Positions 11,171 through 22,655 of a stretch of DNA of 64,000 nucleotides are shown here, piece by piece. A program made the translations under genes and the position numbers. Source of the DNA: Glandiceps talaboti (lineage: Eukaryota; Hemichordata; Enteropneusta; Spengelidae); NCBI RefSeq assembly GCF_964340395.1, contig NC_135549.1:30352832-30416831 (forward strand). The letters are read 5' to 3'. Below the pieces are notes generated by a model. The model did not search any database, had not been told where the DNA came from, and saw only the letters and a list, made by a program, of their open reading frames with translations. Each line of letters starts with the position of its first letter. Positions within the stretch are counted from its first letter, which is position 1.

Positions 11171-12640
11171 TTGTTTTGACACGTAGTATAAACGAGTCTA
11201 ATGAGCTTGGTGATAATGATATAGAATTAAATCTAGATTGGTTTTGGAATCTGGAGAAATCGGAATCTAAATCAAATCAAATAATAAATAGTAGTGACAT
11301 GTTACTTGATGCAGAGGATCAATTACAACACCTTCTGTACAAGAACATGTATATATGTAAAAGTTTATGTAACCTCAAAAGTAGATCAAGCAGAAGGAAT
11401 ATCTTTTGCTGGTTATAGTACAGAAGAAATGAAACAAGCCCAATCAAAGGATCCTGATTTGGAAATTATACTAACTTGGTTGCTATCATCCGAAACTCCA
11501 TCTGGAAGTATGCTTTTCTTATCAAGTCCAGCAGCAAAGAATCACTGTATAAATAAAGATCTCTATTTTCTTCAGGAGGGTATACTTTGGAGATATGGGA
11601 AGGATGAATAAATCAAATTATTAGTTATACCCGATGCGCTCCAAGCTGAAGTACTTGAGATGAATCATAATATTCAATCATCAGGTCATCAAAATTCTAT
11701 TGGTATGGTGTGTCACAAGATGTTCGTAGATTCGTCAACTCTTGTGATATATGTCGTCAAAATATAAAACCAAATAGACATGCCAAATATTACATGACAT
11801 GTTACCATGCAGGTGCACCTATGGAACGTGTACATCTGGACGTTTTAGGCCCATTACCTAAAACCGAAAAGGGCAACGAGTTCATTTTGGTCATGGTTGA
11901 TCAATTTACGAAATGGGTTGAATGTGTGCCGTTACCTTCACAAACTGCCGAGGAGACTGCTCAGGCAGCACTGAATGAATTCTTTACTCGATTTGGCTAT
12001 CCATTTCAGATATTTACTGATCAGGGTAGGAACTTTGAAAGTAATGTATTCAAAACTGTATGTGAAGTGTTTAAATACACAAATCTAGGACTACACCATA
12101 TAGACCCTCTGCAAGTGGTCAAGTAGAACGCTATAATCGTACGCTGATTGATGCAGTTAGGTGCTTCATTGGTAAACAACAAAACCAATGGGACAAATAT
12201 CTTTCACAGATTACAGGTGCATTAAGATCATCCGTTAACTGTCAAACAGGTTATACGGCAAGGAAGGGTAAGGAAGTAAGGTTGGGTAAGGAAGTTAACC
12301 ATCCAGCAGACACCCATGTGTCTGAACTAGAGACAGCTATAAAAGAGCACATGAAACTGCACGTGCTACTCTAAAATCTACACAAGAACGAATGAAGAGA
12401 GATTATGACATTCGTGTCAACATTCATACATATCACGTGGGAGACTGTGTATATGTATTGGACACTGCTACAGTGAAAGGAAAATGCCCCGGTATTATAA
12501 TTGAAAAAAGAACTCCATATCTACATGTATATCGAGTTAAATTACAAAGGGCAATCATTACGGTAAATCATGATATAATTAGTCTAATTCAAACAGACAA
12601 ACTCCCATCATGGATCATCAGGTATAATAAGAATCTTAAG
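11171..12640 (+). pseudogene. pol: pol: integrase (HHCC and DDE core)
   Basis: The N-terminal zinc-binding part (H..H with C-DIC) is at about 11650-11760, split by a frameshift. The catalytic core has D in HLDVLGPL (11839-11841), D in FTDQGRNF (12019-12021) and E in GQVERYNR (12126-12128). The last lies in a different frame, but the distance fits a D-35-E integrase once the shift near 12090 is allowed for. The C-terminal barrel runs RDYDIRVNIHTYHVGDCVYV (about 12402) to about 12590. A G-rich motif related to AGGAAGGGTAAGG is duplicated at 12258-12296, with stops, breaking the core/C-terminal junction. Confidence 0.85.
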
Positions 12641-12689
12641 GAAAGCAAAATTAATAATCTGCAGGAACTCACATTGGACTGTATTTGTC

Positions 12690-12829
12690 GTAAACCAGAC
12701 AATGGGAAATTGATGATCCAATGTGATTTTTGCTATGAATGGTATCATGGTGCATGTGTGGATGTAGCATCATCCCATATCATAGACATCGATAAATACA
12801 AATGTCCATCTTGTGCCAAATATTAATAC
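12690..12829 (+). other. PHD finger at the C-terminus of pol
   Basis: In frame with the integrase C-terminus, the last about 50 residues read CICRKPDNGKLMIQCDFC, then EWYHGACVDV, then CPSCAKY before the stop. The cysteine-histidine order C-x-C..C-x2-C..H-x2-C..C-x2-C is the Cys4-His-Cys3 PHD zinc finger, with the usual aromatic W two positions before the histidine. PHD fingers of this type often bind histone H3 tails, so a role in choosing chromatin targets is plausible; that part is inference. Many Ty3 elements instead carry a chromodomain here. Confidence 0.85.
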
Positions 12830-13081
12830 CCGATATTTTCACTGTACAATATCTAAACAATATTCCATCATTTTATTATTTATTGCAGATATCAAATTGC
12901 AGAAGGATACCTACCAAAAATATAGACCAAAAACTTGTTAGATTCAGCTAAGTAGTATCAACAGTTTTTATTTTAAACTCGTTAGATCCTCCTAAATCTA
13001 ACAGTTTAACCTAAGTAGTTTCGATAGAATTTTAGTTAGCTAAGTACCCATTGACTTCCGGGAAAAAGTTCTGTTAACATC
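12830..13081 (+). promoter_or_regulatory. Spacer with splice-acceptor-like site before the extra ORF
   Basis: The T-rich tract TTTTATTATTTATTGCAG ends at 12888 and looks like a 3' splice site. A downstream ORF in a retroelement needs some expression device, and a spliced subgenomic mRNA (as for retroviral env) would fit. No promoter or donor was identified. Confidence 0.35.
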
Positions 13082-13820
13082 ATGGCTGAATTCAAAGTTA
13101 GAGATCTTCACCTAAGCAATCCTGTGAGACATCACAAGGTTACTGATTATATCAGCGGACAAACAAGCCGTAATCGTTTAATTCCACCAAACGATCTGAT
13201 GTCTGAGTTAGGGTTTTGTCAAGGCTTAAATCAAACCACCATCCATGATCTAGTAATTGGACAATACAAGATTGCTATCCAGAAAAAAACATTGGAGATG
13301 GGTTGAAGAGGCTCACAAGTGCGCATTCTGTAGTACTGAGGAGTGGATGAGGAAAAACATCCCTCACAAAAATCCTCACAAAAATCCTCAGAAGAATCAC
13401 CCGAAAAGAAAAATCCAGCCACAGCGGAATGTGCAGTACACTGAGTCTGGAATGGTGAAGGACTACCGTACCAATGAATGTAATGATTTACAGGTAGTTC
13501 AGTCTAATGCCATGACTGGTAAGGTCACTTCTGTGATTAAACCAGTTGACAAGCAAAAGTCAATGGCAGTCGATACAAGCAAGGCAAGTCAAGTAGGAAG
13601 TCCGAGTTCTCCTGAAAGACAAACCAAGTGCGATCAGTTGTGAGTGGTGGCAGGAAGAAGGAAAATTTCTGTGTAACAGCATCCTTTTCCGTGGTTCCCG
13701 AGAAGAAAATTTTTCCAAAACTGTCTGCAAGGAGGGAAGTCAACGAACTCCTAAACAACATCCGGTTGCAACCCCTTCAACTTCGAAGTTTGGCAACATT
13801 GTTAATACTTTTGTAGGTAG
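13082..13820 (+). pseudogene. Extra retrotransposon ORF, N-terminal part
   Basis: Begins MAEFKVRDLHLSNPVRHHKV in good start context (ATCATGG) and runs 74 codons before a shift. The next frame (about 13257-13643) has CAFCST and a lysine/glutamine/proline-rich stretch with HKNPHKNPQK repeats, then serine-rich sequence. The segment is basic and low-complexity, and no domain is recognised in it. It lies between pol and the TatD-like block, in the same orientation and inside the same LTR pair. Confidence 0.55.
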
Positions 13821-13824
13821 AAAA

Positions 13825-14440
13825 GTGAAGAAAACACCAACAAAATCAGCATGTCCAATTCTGGATTGTTATGCAAATTTCAGCAAATTAATGCATCACG
13901 TTCTATACACCCATATATTACCAGCCTTGTGGGAAATGAAATACAAGAACACAGATCCAGATACTAACAACATGGGTAAGGTCTTGAACCAACTGGCTAA
14001 GTGGATTCTTGGCTATGAGGCGACAGTCTTTGATTTATGGACTCACTTTCTTAAAGATCAAGAGGGAATGGAGAAAATACCATCTACCTCTGAATCGTCT
14101 ACAGAGTATCAACATATCATGGGATGTCTTTGTCATGCTATGGAATGGGGATTACCAGATCATTTCTCTCTAAGACCACCTAATTCCCCTGCAGTGTTAA
14201 TCAATTGGCGGATTCTTTCCATATTGTTGAACAAGTTAACACCTAATCAACGGCAAGAATTCAGGAACCTGTGTGACAAGCCTGTGGCTCAAAATAATGA
14301 AGATCAACTAATGGAAAACAATGAAGGGAAACTGAAGAACTTAGCATGAATGAAGAAGAAACTGACAACCCTGATCCAACAACATACTTCCCTGTTCTAC
14401 CAGTTGGAGATGATAGTTTATTGGAAGTTCAAGATCTAGT
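13825..14440 (+). pseudogene. Extra retrotransposon ORF, zinc-finger-like middle part
   Basis: An open frame of 174 codons. Its start has CPILDCYANFSKLMHHVLYTH, a C-x4-C..H-x5-H arrangement resembling a C2H2 finger (two close histidines are also present). It is followed by an all-helical block rich in W and L (LAKWILGYEATVFDLWTHFL, then LCHAMEWGLPDHFSLRPPN). No enzyme motif is seen. The frame stops at 14347 and the following sequence leads into the TatD-like block, so the original protein was probably one polypeptide. Confidence 0.55.
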
Positions 14441-15262
14441 AGAGGCTTGGGATTCTCATTTTCATCTGACCGGACAAGTAGACGCTTGTTTGGAAAAGGT
14501 GTAGAAGTGTCATCAGATGAACTTTCGGCTACCAAACACCTACCAAAGCCAGTCCATGTGGTACAGAACATCCATGGAATTGAGATATATTCTTAGCCTA
14601 CTAACTATCCAATAAATCTTGAAAGAAGTGATGGTTGGAAGATTGCTGTCGGAGTCCCTCCAAAAGTTATCCACCAGCTGACAGAGGATAAATTCAAATA
14701 TTTAGAGGAACTGATCCAATTGCCTCAAGTAGTGGCCCTTGGGGAAATTGGATTAGACAGAACTGAACCCTCTGATGTTTGGAGAGAACAGGAGGATACT
14801 CTGATACATCTTCTTAAACTGGGAAGTAATGGGAAACCGATAATCCTGCACGTACGTGGTCCCCACGCAGATAAGTACAGTTCTGATGTCAACGACCAGG
14901 TTCTAAACATTGTTCATGAATGCTGTGAACCCGACCTGCTTATTCATTTGCATTGTTATACTGGTGACAGAAGACATGTACAACGTAGGATTAAAGGGTT
15001 TCCCAATTATCATTTTGGATTTACTGGTGTAGTGGTAAAGTTTGATAAGGAACAATCAGGAGCTTTGCGAGAGGTCCCTTTGGATAGGTTATTACTGGAG
15101 ACCGATTCGCCATACTTTCCGTTAACTTCTGATGTCAGGATCAACACTCTGTTATATATTGGTGATGTTGCAGTGGCTGTGGCTAATATGAGGAACATCT
15201 CTATCTGGGAGCTACTCAACATAACATCCATCAACACCAAGGCACTTTACCACTGTTAGACC
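14440..15262 (+). pseudogene. TatD-type metal-dependent deoxyribonuclease domain in the retrotransposon
   Basis: TatD family enzymes are TIM-barrel hydrolases that use two metal ions to cut DNA. Their signature residues appear here in order: H-x-H in WDSHFHL (14457-14465), E in ALGEIGLD (about 14744), H in IILHVRG (about 14850), H in LIHLHCYTGD (about 14955) and D in LLLETDSPYF (about 15104). The C-terminal helices (VAVAVANMRNISIWELL...N...LY) also fit. The last 179 codons are open (14720-15259), while the segment 14504-14720 has stops and shifts. The total is about 270 residues, normal for the family. It is related to animal TATDN-like genes, but its position inside the LTRs marks it as element cargo. 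All metal ligands are retained despite the breaks. Confidence 0.8.
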
Positions 15263-15610
15263 ATCAATACATATCAACCGTAGACACGGTTGTACATATA
15301 TTTCCATACATCAGTAATTCATCTAATCACTGTTCTTATCCTTTATTTTATAGGCTATGGTTAGTCTGACATTTATTTACATTATTCCATTGTCCCGGAA
15401 TAGACGACTCTTATCATTTAAATAAAATGACGGTTACTTTATTATTCCATTGATTTGGAATATGTTGCTGTGTATTATTTTGTTAGACAGACTGACTAGT
15501 AGTTTATCCAGACCGTAGTTTTGGGTGGTTTAAACATTATATATTGGAGTACATCGAGCACTGATCAAGTTGTGCATTAACATTCTAATACCCGTCCCAT
15601 CTACCAACAT

Positions 15611-15624
15611 AAAAGCGGGAATAG
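15611..15624 (+). other. Polypurine tract
   Basis: AAAAGCGGGAATAG, 12 purines of 14, immediately upstream of the 3' LTR. This is where plus-strand DNA synthesis is primed in LTR retroelements. Confidence 0.7.
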
Positions 15625-15727
15625 TGTTGTGGAACGAGGCCGCGATTCCCAAAGTTGACCAGGAATTGCCAACCTCCGTGAATCGCGTGACTTGCTCAGT
15701 GTCCGATCTGCCCTCATACTGTGAACA
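15625..15727 (+). repeat. 3' LTR (103 bp)
   Basis: Same length and same first 79 bases (about 6 differences) as the 5' LTR, ending GTGAACA. It is followed by the GCTA target duplication (15728-15731). Confidence 0.8.
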
Positions 15728-15954
15728 GCTATATATACTTACTGTCATACCGTAAGTCCGAGCACCGTTCGTCCGAGCGACAAACGTTATTGCTCGTTAG
15801 TAATATCCTTACACTTAGTGTACTTCATAGTGTAGAAACACTATAGCTAAGCTATATGTCAGTGTGCTTATGGCGTCTAGAAATGTGTAAAGTATGCATG
15901 TCATCCTTAATATGTACAATGTATTTATATTTATGTATGTGTGTGTGACAATGT

Positions 15955-17330
15955 TAAAGCATGTGTGAGAATACCTAAAGGTATTACTGAAGTTTTTGAA
16001 TATACATATGGTGTTCAACAGGGTTCAGTTTTATCACCACTTTTGTTTAACTTATTTATTAATGATATTGGCGAAACGTTACAGAGTGGTATATATATAA
16101 TGGCATTTATGTAGGTTCTTTAAAACTATTTGTTTTTTGCCGATGATTTGGCTACCCCAAGTGACTCTAGAATTGGCCTACAGAGGCAGCAAAACAAACT
16201 ATCCCACTATTGCAAAACAAAAAATGGAAGTTGAATGTGAATGCATCAAAAACGAAAATCGTTGTGTTCAGAAATGGAGGCAAACTTAGGCATTATGAAA
16301 CGTGGTATTGTGACGGTCAACGTATTGAAACAGTATCTCATTTTAACTATCTTGGCATTACATTCTCAAGTTCAGGACTTTGGTCCAAAGCACAGGAATA
16401 TCTGGCGACCCAGGGAAAAAGGGTATTTTTATGGTTAAAAAGTCAATAAACCAGTACAACGATGTAAATGTTTACACTGGTATGAACATTTTCAATTGTA
16501 AAATTCTTCCTATTCTGTTGTATGGCAGCGAGATATGGGGTTTTCACGATGGAAAAGAAATCGAAAAGGCCCATTCCTCCTTCTGTGAATTTATTTTTAA
16601 AGTTAATGGGAGTACTAGTAATCTTGCTGTACTTGGTGAACCTGGGAGACAGAAGTTGTCATCACTTTGGTTTCTTCGTATTATTAAGTATTGGCCCAAA
16701 CTCTTAAGGAATGAGAATAAAACATATGTGAAGCAGTGTTATAATTACCAACTAGAGATGGCTGATAGGGCGTTTAAAGTTAATCATTTACTGTTCAAGT
16801 TTGGTTTTGGGATTGCCTGGACTGAACAAAGTGTTGGTAACGAGAGAATTTTCTTTTCTGAATTTAAACAAAGGCTATTTGACACTGATAAACCAAAACT
16901 GGCATACAGACATAGTTTCTCCACCCAAACTAGATACCTACTGTCTTTATAAAACCAATATATCTCTTGAAAAGGGTATTTCTGCTATTGACACGGAATT
17001 TCTCAGGAGGGCACTTTGCAAATTTCGTGTCTCTGACCACAATTAATCTCCGTATTGAGAGTGGACGAAATATCGATTTGCCAAGAAACGAACATATATG
17101 CCAACATTGCGATCTTAATCTTGTCGAAGATGAGTTCATTTCTGTCTAGTTTGTCCTGTATTTAAAGATATTAGATGTAAATGTATTGCTTCATATTATT
17201 ATCTTTACCCTTCACCTTTAAAGTTTTCAAATTTAATGTCATCTACATCTGACAACACAATCCAGAATCTAGCCAAATTTATTGCATATAGTTATAAATT
17301 AAGGAACAAAATCACCAAAAACATGTAATT
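15955..17330 (+). pseudogene. 5'-truncated LINE reverse transcriptase relic 1
   Basis: Starts within the RT palm (GVQQGSVLSPLLFNLFINDI, about 16008) and continues with FFADDLATPSD (about 16134), the KLNVNASKTKIVVF and NYLGITFSSSGLWSKAQ blocks (about 16220-16395), then a long C-terminal domain containing NLAVLGEPGRQKLSSLWFLR. It ends with a cysteine-rich block (C..C..E.EF, about 17100) and stops at about 17330. This C-terminal layout is typical of non-LTR elements copied through a jockey/CR1-like RT. There are several stops and frameshifts. The element lies about 230 bp beyond the LTR retrotransposon and no endonuclease domain remains. Confidence 0.75.
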
Positions 17331-17434
17331 CAGCGTTAGTTCTGTGAGGTTTGTGTTATGTTTTCTCTCATCTGAAACAGTTAGTTGAGCCTCTGTGATA
17401 TTTATTTCACTCATAACACTTTATTCTGGTTGGT

Positions 17435-17508
<74 letters not shown>

Positions 17509-17614
17509 TGTATTTTGTGTGCAATAGGGCCGGTGGCCTAATGTACCGAATAAACTACGTACGTACACGTGTACGTATCGCATTACTAGCAAAAATGAAT
17601 TGTTTTTTGAAACC
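17331..17614. other. Spacer with (TA)n microsatellite at 17440-17505
   Basis: Contains about 33 TA units (17440-17505). The flanks show no coding signal. Confidence 0.9.
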
Positions 17615-17735
17615 CTACACAAGTTTGGGAAATGAAATGAAGACATAGAAAGTTGTCTCACCGAAAGGGATATAAAATTACTTTATCATTTATGACAAAC
17701 ACAAATGTCATTTCGAAATTCAATTCTTCTCTAAT
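17615..17735 (+). repeat. Dispersed repeat, copy related to 30.8-31.4 kb
   Basis: The stretch with GAAATGAAGACATA, AAAGTTGTCT, ACTTTATCATTTATGACAAA and ATGTCATTTCGA is clearly related to the units at 30.80, 30.96 and 31.27 kb, and to a further copy at 35.31-35.41 kb. It is a diverged copy of the same interspersed sequence. Confidence 0.75.
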
Positions 17736-19858
17736 TGCCGATGCAGTAATGTGGCAGCCATGTTTTCACTTCAGTAAAACTTGTAGATTCAACTGGTCGA
17801 GGTCTAAGTTCTTTCGCTAATGAGCCTTACCATATATTGAAAAAAGTAGTCACGAGATTGTAGTCCACACGTTCGTTTGAAGTTTCGTTAAGAACTCGCG
17901 ATATGAGGTCATTTCGCTGTTTTAAAAAATCATTTTAACAGTGAAACATTGTGAATTTTCAAGAACGGACAATAAAAGTAGTACTTTGTGATGTCTCCTA
18001 CCTAATAATGGTTTATTTTAGTAGATGAATCTAGCAGCTAAAAGGCGAGGGATAGTTACTCAGGAGACGTTAGATGGTTTCGCTTGACGTACTGTTGGAA
18101 GACGCTAGTGCTGCATCTCTGTCATTGAGATTGAAAAGTTTTCAGACTAGACCTTTTCAGTTATGATAATGAAATTATATTTATTTTTGCCGAGATTATT
18201 AAGTCTACATTTCCGATTTACATGATGTATTTTACCATGTCACGTTGGGTTATGAGTAGAACACGCGACTAAATTTTGTCCTGCTTGCATATGAAATGAG
18301 TGCACCGTCTGCAAGCAGGACTAGAAATGTATCTATTCTAATAGATCCATGGACTTGACTAAATTAAATTATCAGATTATGTTATGTCTACTACAAGTTG
18401 AATGTTGTTGACAATTATGGACGGTATTTTTGGTTAAATTTGTTAGGAAATTGAAATTCGAATTGCCTCAAAATAATTTTGATCCCCAGTTGAATTCATT
18501 CATCAAGACAATTTCCCAGGGTTAAACGTGTAAGACACTGGAGTTATTTATAGCCAACCTCAGAAATCTTTATTTTTTTGTTATGTTTGTGCATTTCCCA
18601 GTCATTATTTTCTGTGATTTTGTGTAATTTTCATAAAAATAGATTTTTTTGTAAAATGGTGACTAAATATAAAAATACAATAGTTTACCAACTGTCTGTG
18701 TGAAATGTGATTTATAATGAGTCATCATATGAACCACTAACCACTTTATTACATCGCTAAAACAAAACTGCATAGTAAAGAGGTGAACAACAGAACCACT
18801 TCTACATGTTACCAATACAAACAAAAAAACAGCGGAGCTATTCTGACCGATAGGTCGCTTGTCTTATTTTTATTTTATTTTATTTTATTTATTTTATTTT
18901 ATTTTATTTTATTTTATTTTATTTTTTTTTTTTTGGGGGGGGGTTCTCTTGTGTGAGTGTCTAGTTCAGTGTTTTCCGTATGGTCACTGTGTTATTGGTT
19001 TCTTCTCATCATGTGTTGATCCATTACAGATTGAAAGAACAGGTTTATATTGTCTTTTTAAGTTGATGTCAGTTTCTGCATCCACCATACCTCACGAGAC
19101 TTAACAATTTTCGCGATCGTTATTATTTTTTTCTTGAACACGTAAAAAGAAGTGAAACAACTAGGTGGGGTTGGGTAACCGGAACCAAACAGTTTTGTTT
19201 AGGCCTTACACTGGACAATCTTTTCCATGTTTTACAGGCTGTAACTTTTGATAACCATATTCATCAACTTCCCCAGACGACTTAATTGGGACGAAAGTTT
19301 CAAAGTTACAGAAGATGATGACATCAACACGTGACCTATTAAACAGCACTATATTACAAAGTACAAGGCAACTTTAGTGCCTTTTCCCAGCGTGCAATCT
19401 TGAAGCCAAATTCAACATGTCGGAAACACTTATCTTGTGGTGTCACAGTGTAATGCGAGCGTTATAAAAATAAACTTCATATAAATTGGGTAATGATGTA
19501 TAACGTCTGATAAAAATTGCCCATTGGCACATGTCAGGCGTTTAGTGAAGTTTAGGGTTGATTGAACTCGTGGAATATATCGTTCCTAGCATTAAACATC
19601 AACTATCATAATCGACACGGTGGGTCAACATGTATGTGCATGAATCACATCATACTCCTACTACTAAAAGACAATGTATCATGTTAAATAACTTGTAGAA
19701 CTGACACCAAGAATGTATATATGATTCCACTAGAATCGCTATGCTTGTTATGTAATCGGACAGATTTGACTGAGTTCGTTCCGGTTGTGACTTCATTAAA
19801 TACATGACATAAACAACTTCAGCAATTTTTCGTAATTGATTGACGCCGCCCCTCTTAT
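17736..19858. other. Non-coding region with (TTTTA)n low-complexity tract
   Basis: No conserved frame. A (TTTTA)n tract with T and G runs occupies 18862-18943. The rest is unique-looking AT-rich DNA. Confidence 0.55.
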
Positions 19859-19859
19859 T

Positions 19860-21285
19860 TGTTTTACTCACTTGCTTACATTGTCAATTTATCCTTAAAC
19901 ACAGGTACATTCCCAACTAACATGAAACTTGCTAAAGTCATTCCTATTTATAAGAGAGGTTCACCATATAATACAAACAACTATAGTTCCATCTCTATCC
20001 CCCCATCTCTTAGTAAACTTTTTGAGAAAATTGTTAACAAGCAGTTGGTACATTTTCTTGACAGTTTTAATATCCTGCATAGGGAACAGTACGGTTTTAG
20101 AAAATCACATAGCACCAAACTCTCGCTCATTGACTTAGTACATGACCTGTTGAATGAATTTGATAAAGGTAATTTTGTCCTCGGAATCTTCCTTGATCTA
20201 ACAAAGGCCTTTGACACAATTAATCACTCTCCTTCTTTCTAAACTTTCTCATATTGGTGTTAGAGGCACTCCTCTAAAATGGTTCGAAAGTTATTTCTCC
20301 AATAGACGCCATTATGTATCTGCTGCAGGACACAACTCCTGTATTCTACAAATTAAGTATGGGGTTCCTCATCAATGATCTATTTTGGCCCCCTCTTGTT
20401 TCTAATTTACATAAACGACCTTCCAAACTGTTCAAACTTCTTTAACTTTAAACTTTTTGCCGATGATTTCAATCTTTCCCATGCCTATGAGAATAACTCT
20501 TTTAACGCAACAGAGGTAAACGTCCATCTCACAAATGTCGAAAAATGGTGCAATGCCAACAAACTCACAATAAACTATTCCAAAACAAATTATATGCTTC
20601 TTTCACCTCATCATAAACATATCAATCACCATGATGATCTCTACATTAATAATGGAATACTTAAAGCAGTGAACAATAGTTGCTACCTGGGTATTATTAT
20701 TGATAATCATGCTACTTGGAAATCACAAATCACTAAAGTGCTCGGTAAAATAAATCCTAAAATTGGCAATATATCGAAACTTCGACACTACCTTCCAAAA
20801 TCTACTTGCACTACTCTACAATTTACTTATCCTTCCTCACCTATCACATTGTTTAGAAGTCTGGGGAAATACGTATCGCTCTTCAGTAGATCCCATCTTA
20901 AAGACACAGAAAAACTTGTTCGCATTATTACTTTTAATGATTCTTTTACCCATAGTAAACCCCTTTTTCACACTCTTGGCATTCTTGATATTTATAGTCA
21001 ATTTAAATGTCAGATTTGTATATTTATTCACGACCTTATTAATAATAGACTACCAAGAAATTTCGGCGATTATTTTTCATTGATTCAACATAGCTACCAA
21101 ACAAGATCGGTGACGAATTGTAATATTTCCATACCAAGGAAAACGTTCACTCTCAGCCAGTACTCTCTAGACTACCAAGGTGGTAAAATCTGAAATGCCG
21201 TATCTCACACTGTACGTAACATCACCAACAGAAATGCTTTTAAATCAGCGATTAAAGAGTACTATCTTATCAGACAATAAACATA
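19860..21285 (+). pseudogene. 5'-truncated LINE reverse transcriptase relic 2 (CR1/L2-like)
   Basis: RT blocks in order: LAKVIPIYKRGSPYNTNNYS (about 19930), PPSLSKLFEKIVNKQLVHFL, QYGFRKSHSTKLSLIDLVHD (about 20087), GIFLDLTKAFDTINH (about 20185), a broken QG box (about 20360), FGPLLFLIYINDLP (about 20381), LFADDFNLS (about 20454) and the thumb with NKLTINYSKTNYM. It ends in the C-terminal FKSAIKEYYLIRQ block (about 21240-21280). The pattern matches CR1/L2-type non-LTR retrotransposons. Frames break near 20240 and 20370. No endonuclease domain or full 5' end is present. Confidence 0.8.
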
Positions 21286-22655
21286 TTCTGTAAGACATTA
21301 CTAGTCTTATGAAAGTTTGGCCTGTGGATGCATCAAACTTTACCATTTGTTGCAACATTCCAAAGTATATGTATAGTTTTATTATATGTTTCCTTCCACC
21401 TGTTTTATATCTTTTGACTGAACTTATTTATTTCTTGTGTAAATACGGTATTTTGTAATTATTCCGTACTTCATAGTTACTGTAGAGCAATTGTAATGAA
21501 AATTTACATTCTTCTTTTAGAAATCCCTCATTATTTCTCATTGTACTACGAATTGTAAAGTACCAAATTCGGGAAACTGATTTTTACAAGCTACAATTTA
21601 AATTTCCATGTTTTCCGGCCATAGAACTCTCAATTGTATTCTATACAGATGTGTTGTGCAATTTCTCTAGTTTGTCAATTTCTGTATATGTATGGCATAC
21701 TGTGACAAATTCATTCTTTCTATGGCAAATACACGTATAAACGTATAAATATTTTCACTTTATGCTAATTTGAGATGGTGTTAAAGATGTGAAATATTTA
21801 CCAAGCTAGGCTACAAATTGCCTTAAAACTGCAAATCTCCTCTACCAATGATACTACAATTAGATGTGCTGACGTTTACTATAATGATGCCATTTAAACT
21901 TTTAAGAGCATATCTCAACCCTATGTAAGTTATAAATTTAAGAATAGTTTCTGATACTTGATGGTGCTGTCTTGTAAACCTTGGAGGTTATTGTTTGAAG
22001 TGGTCTTTATAGCCTAAACATTGCCGTTAAGAGTAAAAAACTTCCAGAGCTTCTAGGGAGATCAAAACCCCCTAGGGACCCCCATAGGAGGTGGACACTT
22101 GCCAGTCTCAAAGCTTTTCCCCCTTACGTATACCTCTTACTGTCAAGATGCTTTAAACTTTAATTTAAAAATATTCCAATCCTGCATGTGTAGTTGCTTT
22201 TTACATGTTGATGTTGTCTTGTAAAGCTTGGGAATTATTTTCGAAAAGTGTCTCAATGGTCTCATAATTGACTTTTAAGAGTAAAAATCCTCCAAGGCTT
22301 CTTGGGGGAGACCCCCTTGGAACCCCCCCCCCCCCATGAGAAGTGTACAAATCCCAGGATCTTATGAAGTATTTGCAGGACAGTCAAGCAGTCCATACTG
22401 AAAAAATACCTGTCATGTGAATATGATATATGGCGAGGGTCATCATGTTTTAGAATTAAGTTATAGGGGGTCAGCCATGTTCATGATCGTATGTATGGTG
22501 TCATGTGCCAGGTTCACTTGGGCTGCCGACATGGGCTGTCTGTGCAAGGGCTATCTTTTCCGTGTCCCTCCCCCTATAGGGATTGCCTTCCTTGTCTGTG
22601 GACATTCTCTCATGTGTACACCTCCCACTGCTGAATATCATTTCCTGCCTTCCAA
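21286..22655. repeat. Non-coding spacer with diverged tandem duplication
   Basis: About 21955-22130 and 22205-22370 are diverged copies of one about 170-bp unit: both run TGTCTTGTAAA, then TTAAGAGTAAAAA, then GGGAGA..CCCC.TAGG/TTGG..CCCC. The second copy contains a 13-C run at about 22326. Nothing coding is seen, although an open frame with several cysteines precedes the GPCR. Confidence 0.55.

Larger units (their letters stand above)
6414..15727 (+). mobile_element. Ty3/gypsy-type LTR retrotransposon, complete but decayed, with PHD finger and TatD-like 3' module
   Basis: Two direct repeats of exactly 103 bp (6414-6516 and 15625-15727) both begin TGTTGTGGAACGAGG and end in ACA. Each is flanked on the outside by the same 4 bp, GCTA (6410-6413 and 15728-15731), the expected target duplication. 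A purine-rich tract precedes the right LTR. Between them lie gag, protease, RT, RNase H and integrase in Ty3/gypsy order, then a PHD finger and a 2.2-kb extra coding region with a TatD-type nuclease domain. The element is 9.3 kb. All frames carry stops or shifts and the LTRs differ at about 18 of 103 positions, so the copy is old and inactive. A primer binding site right after the left LTR was not identified. Confidence 0.85.
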
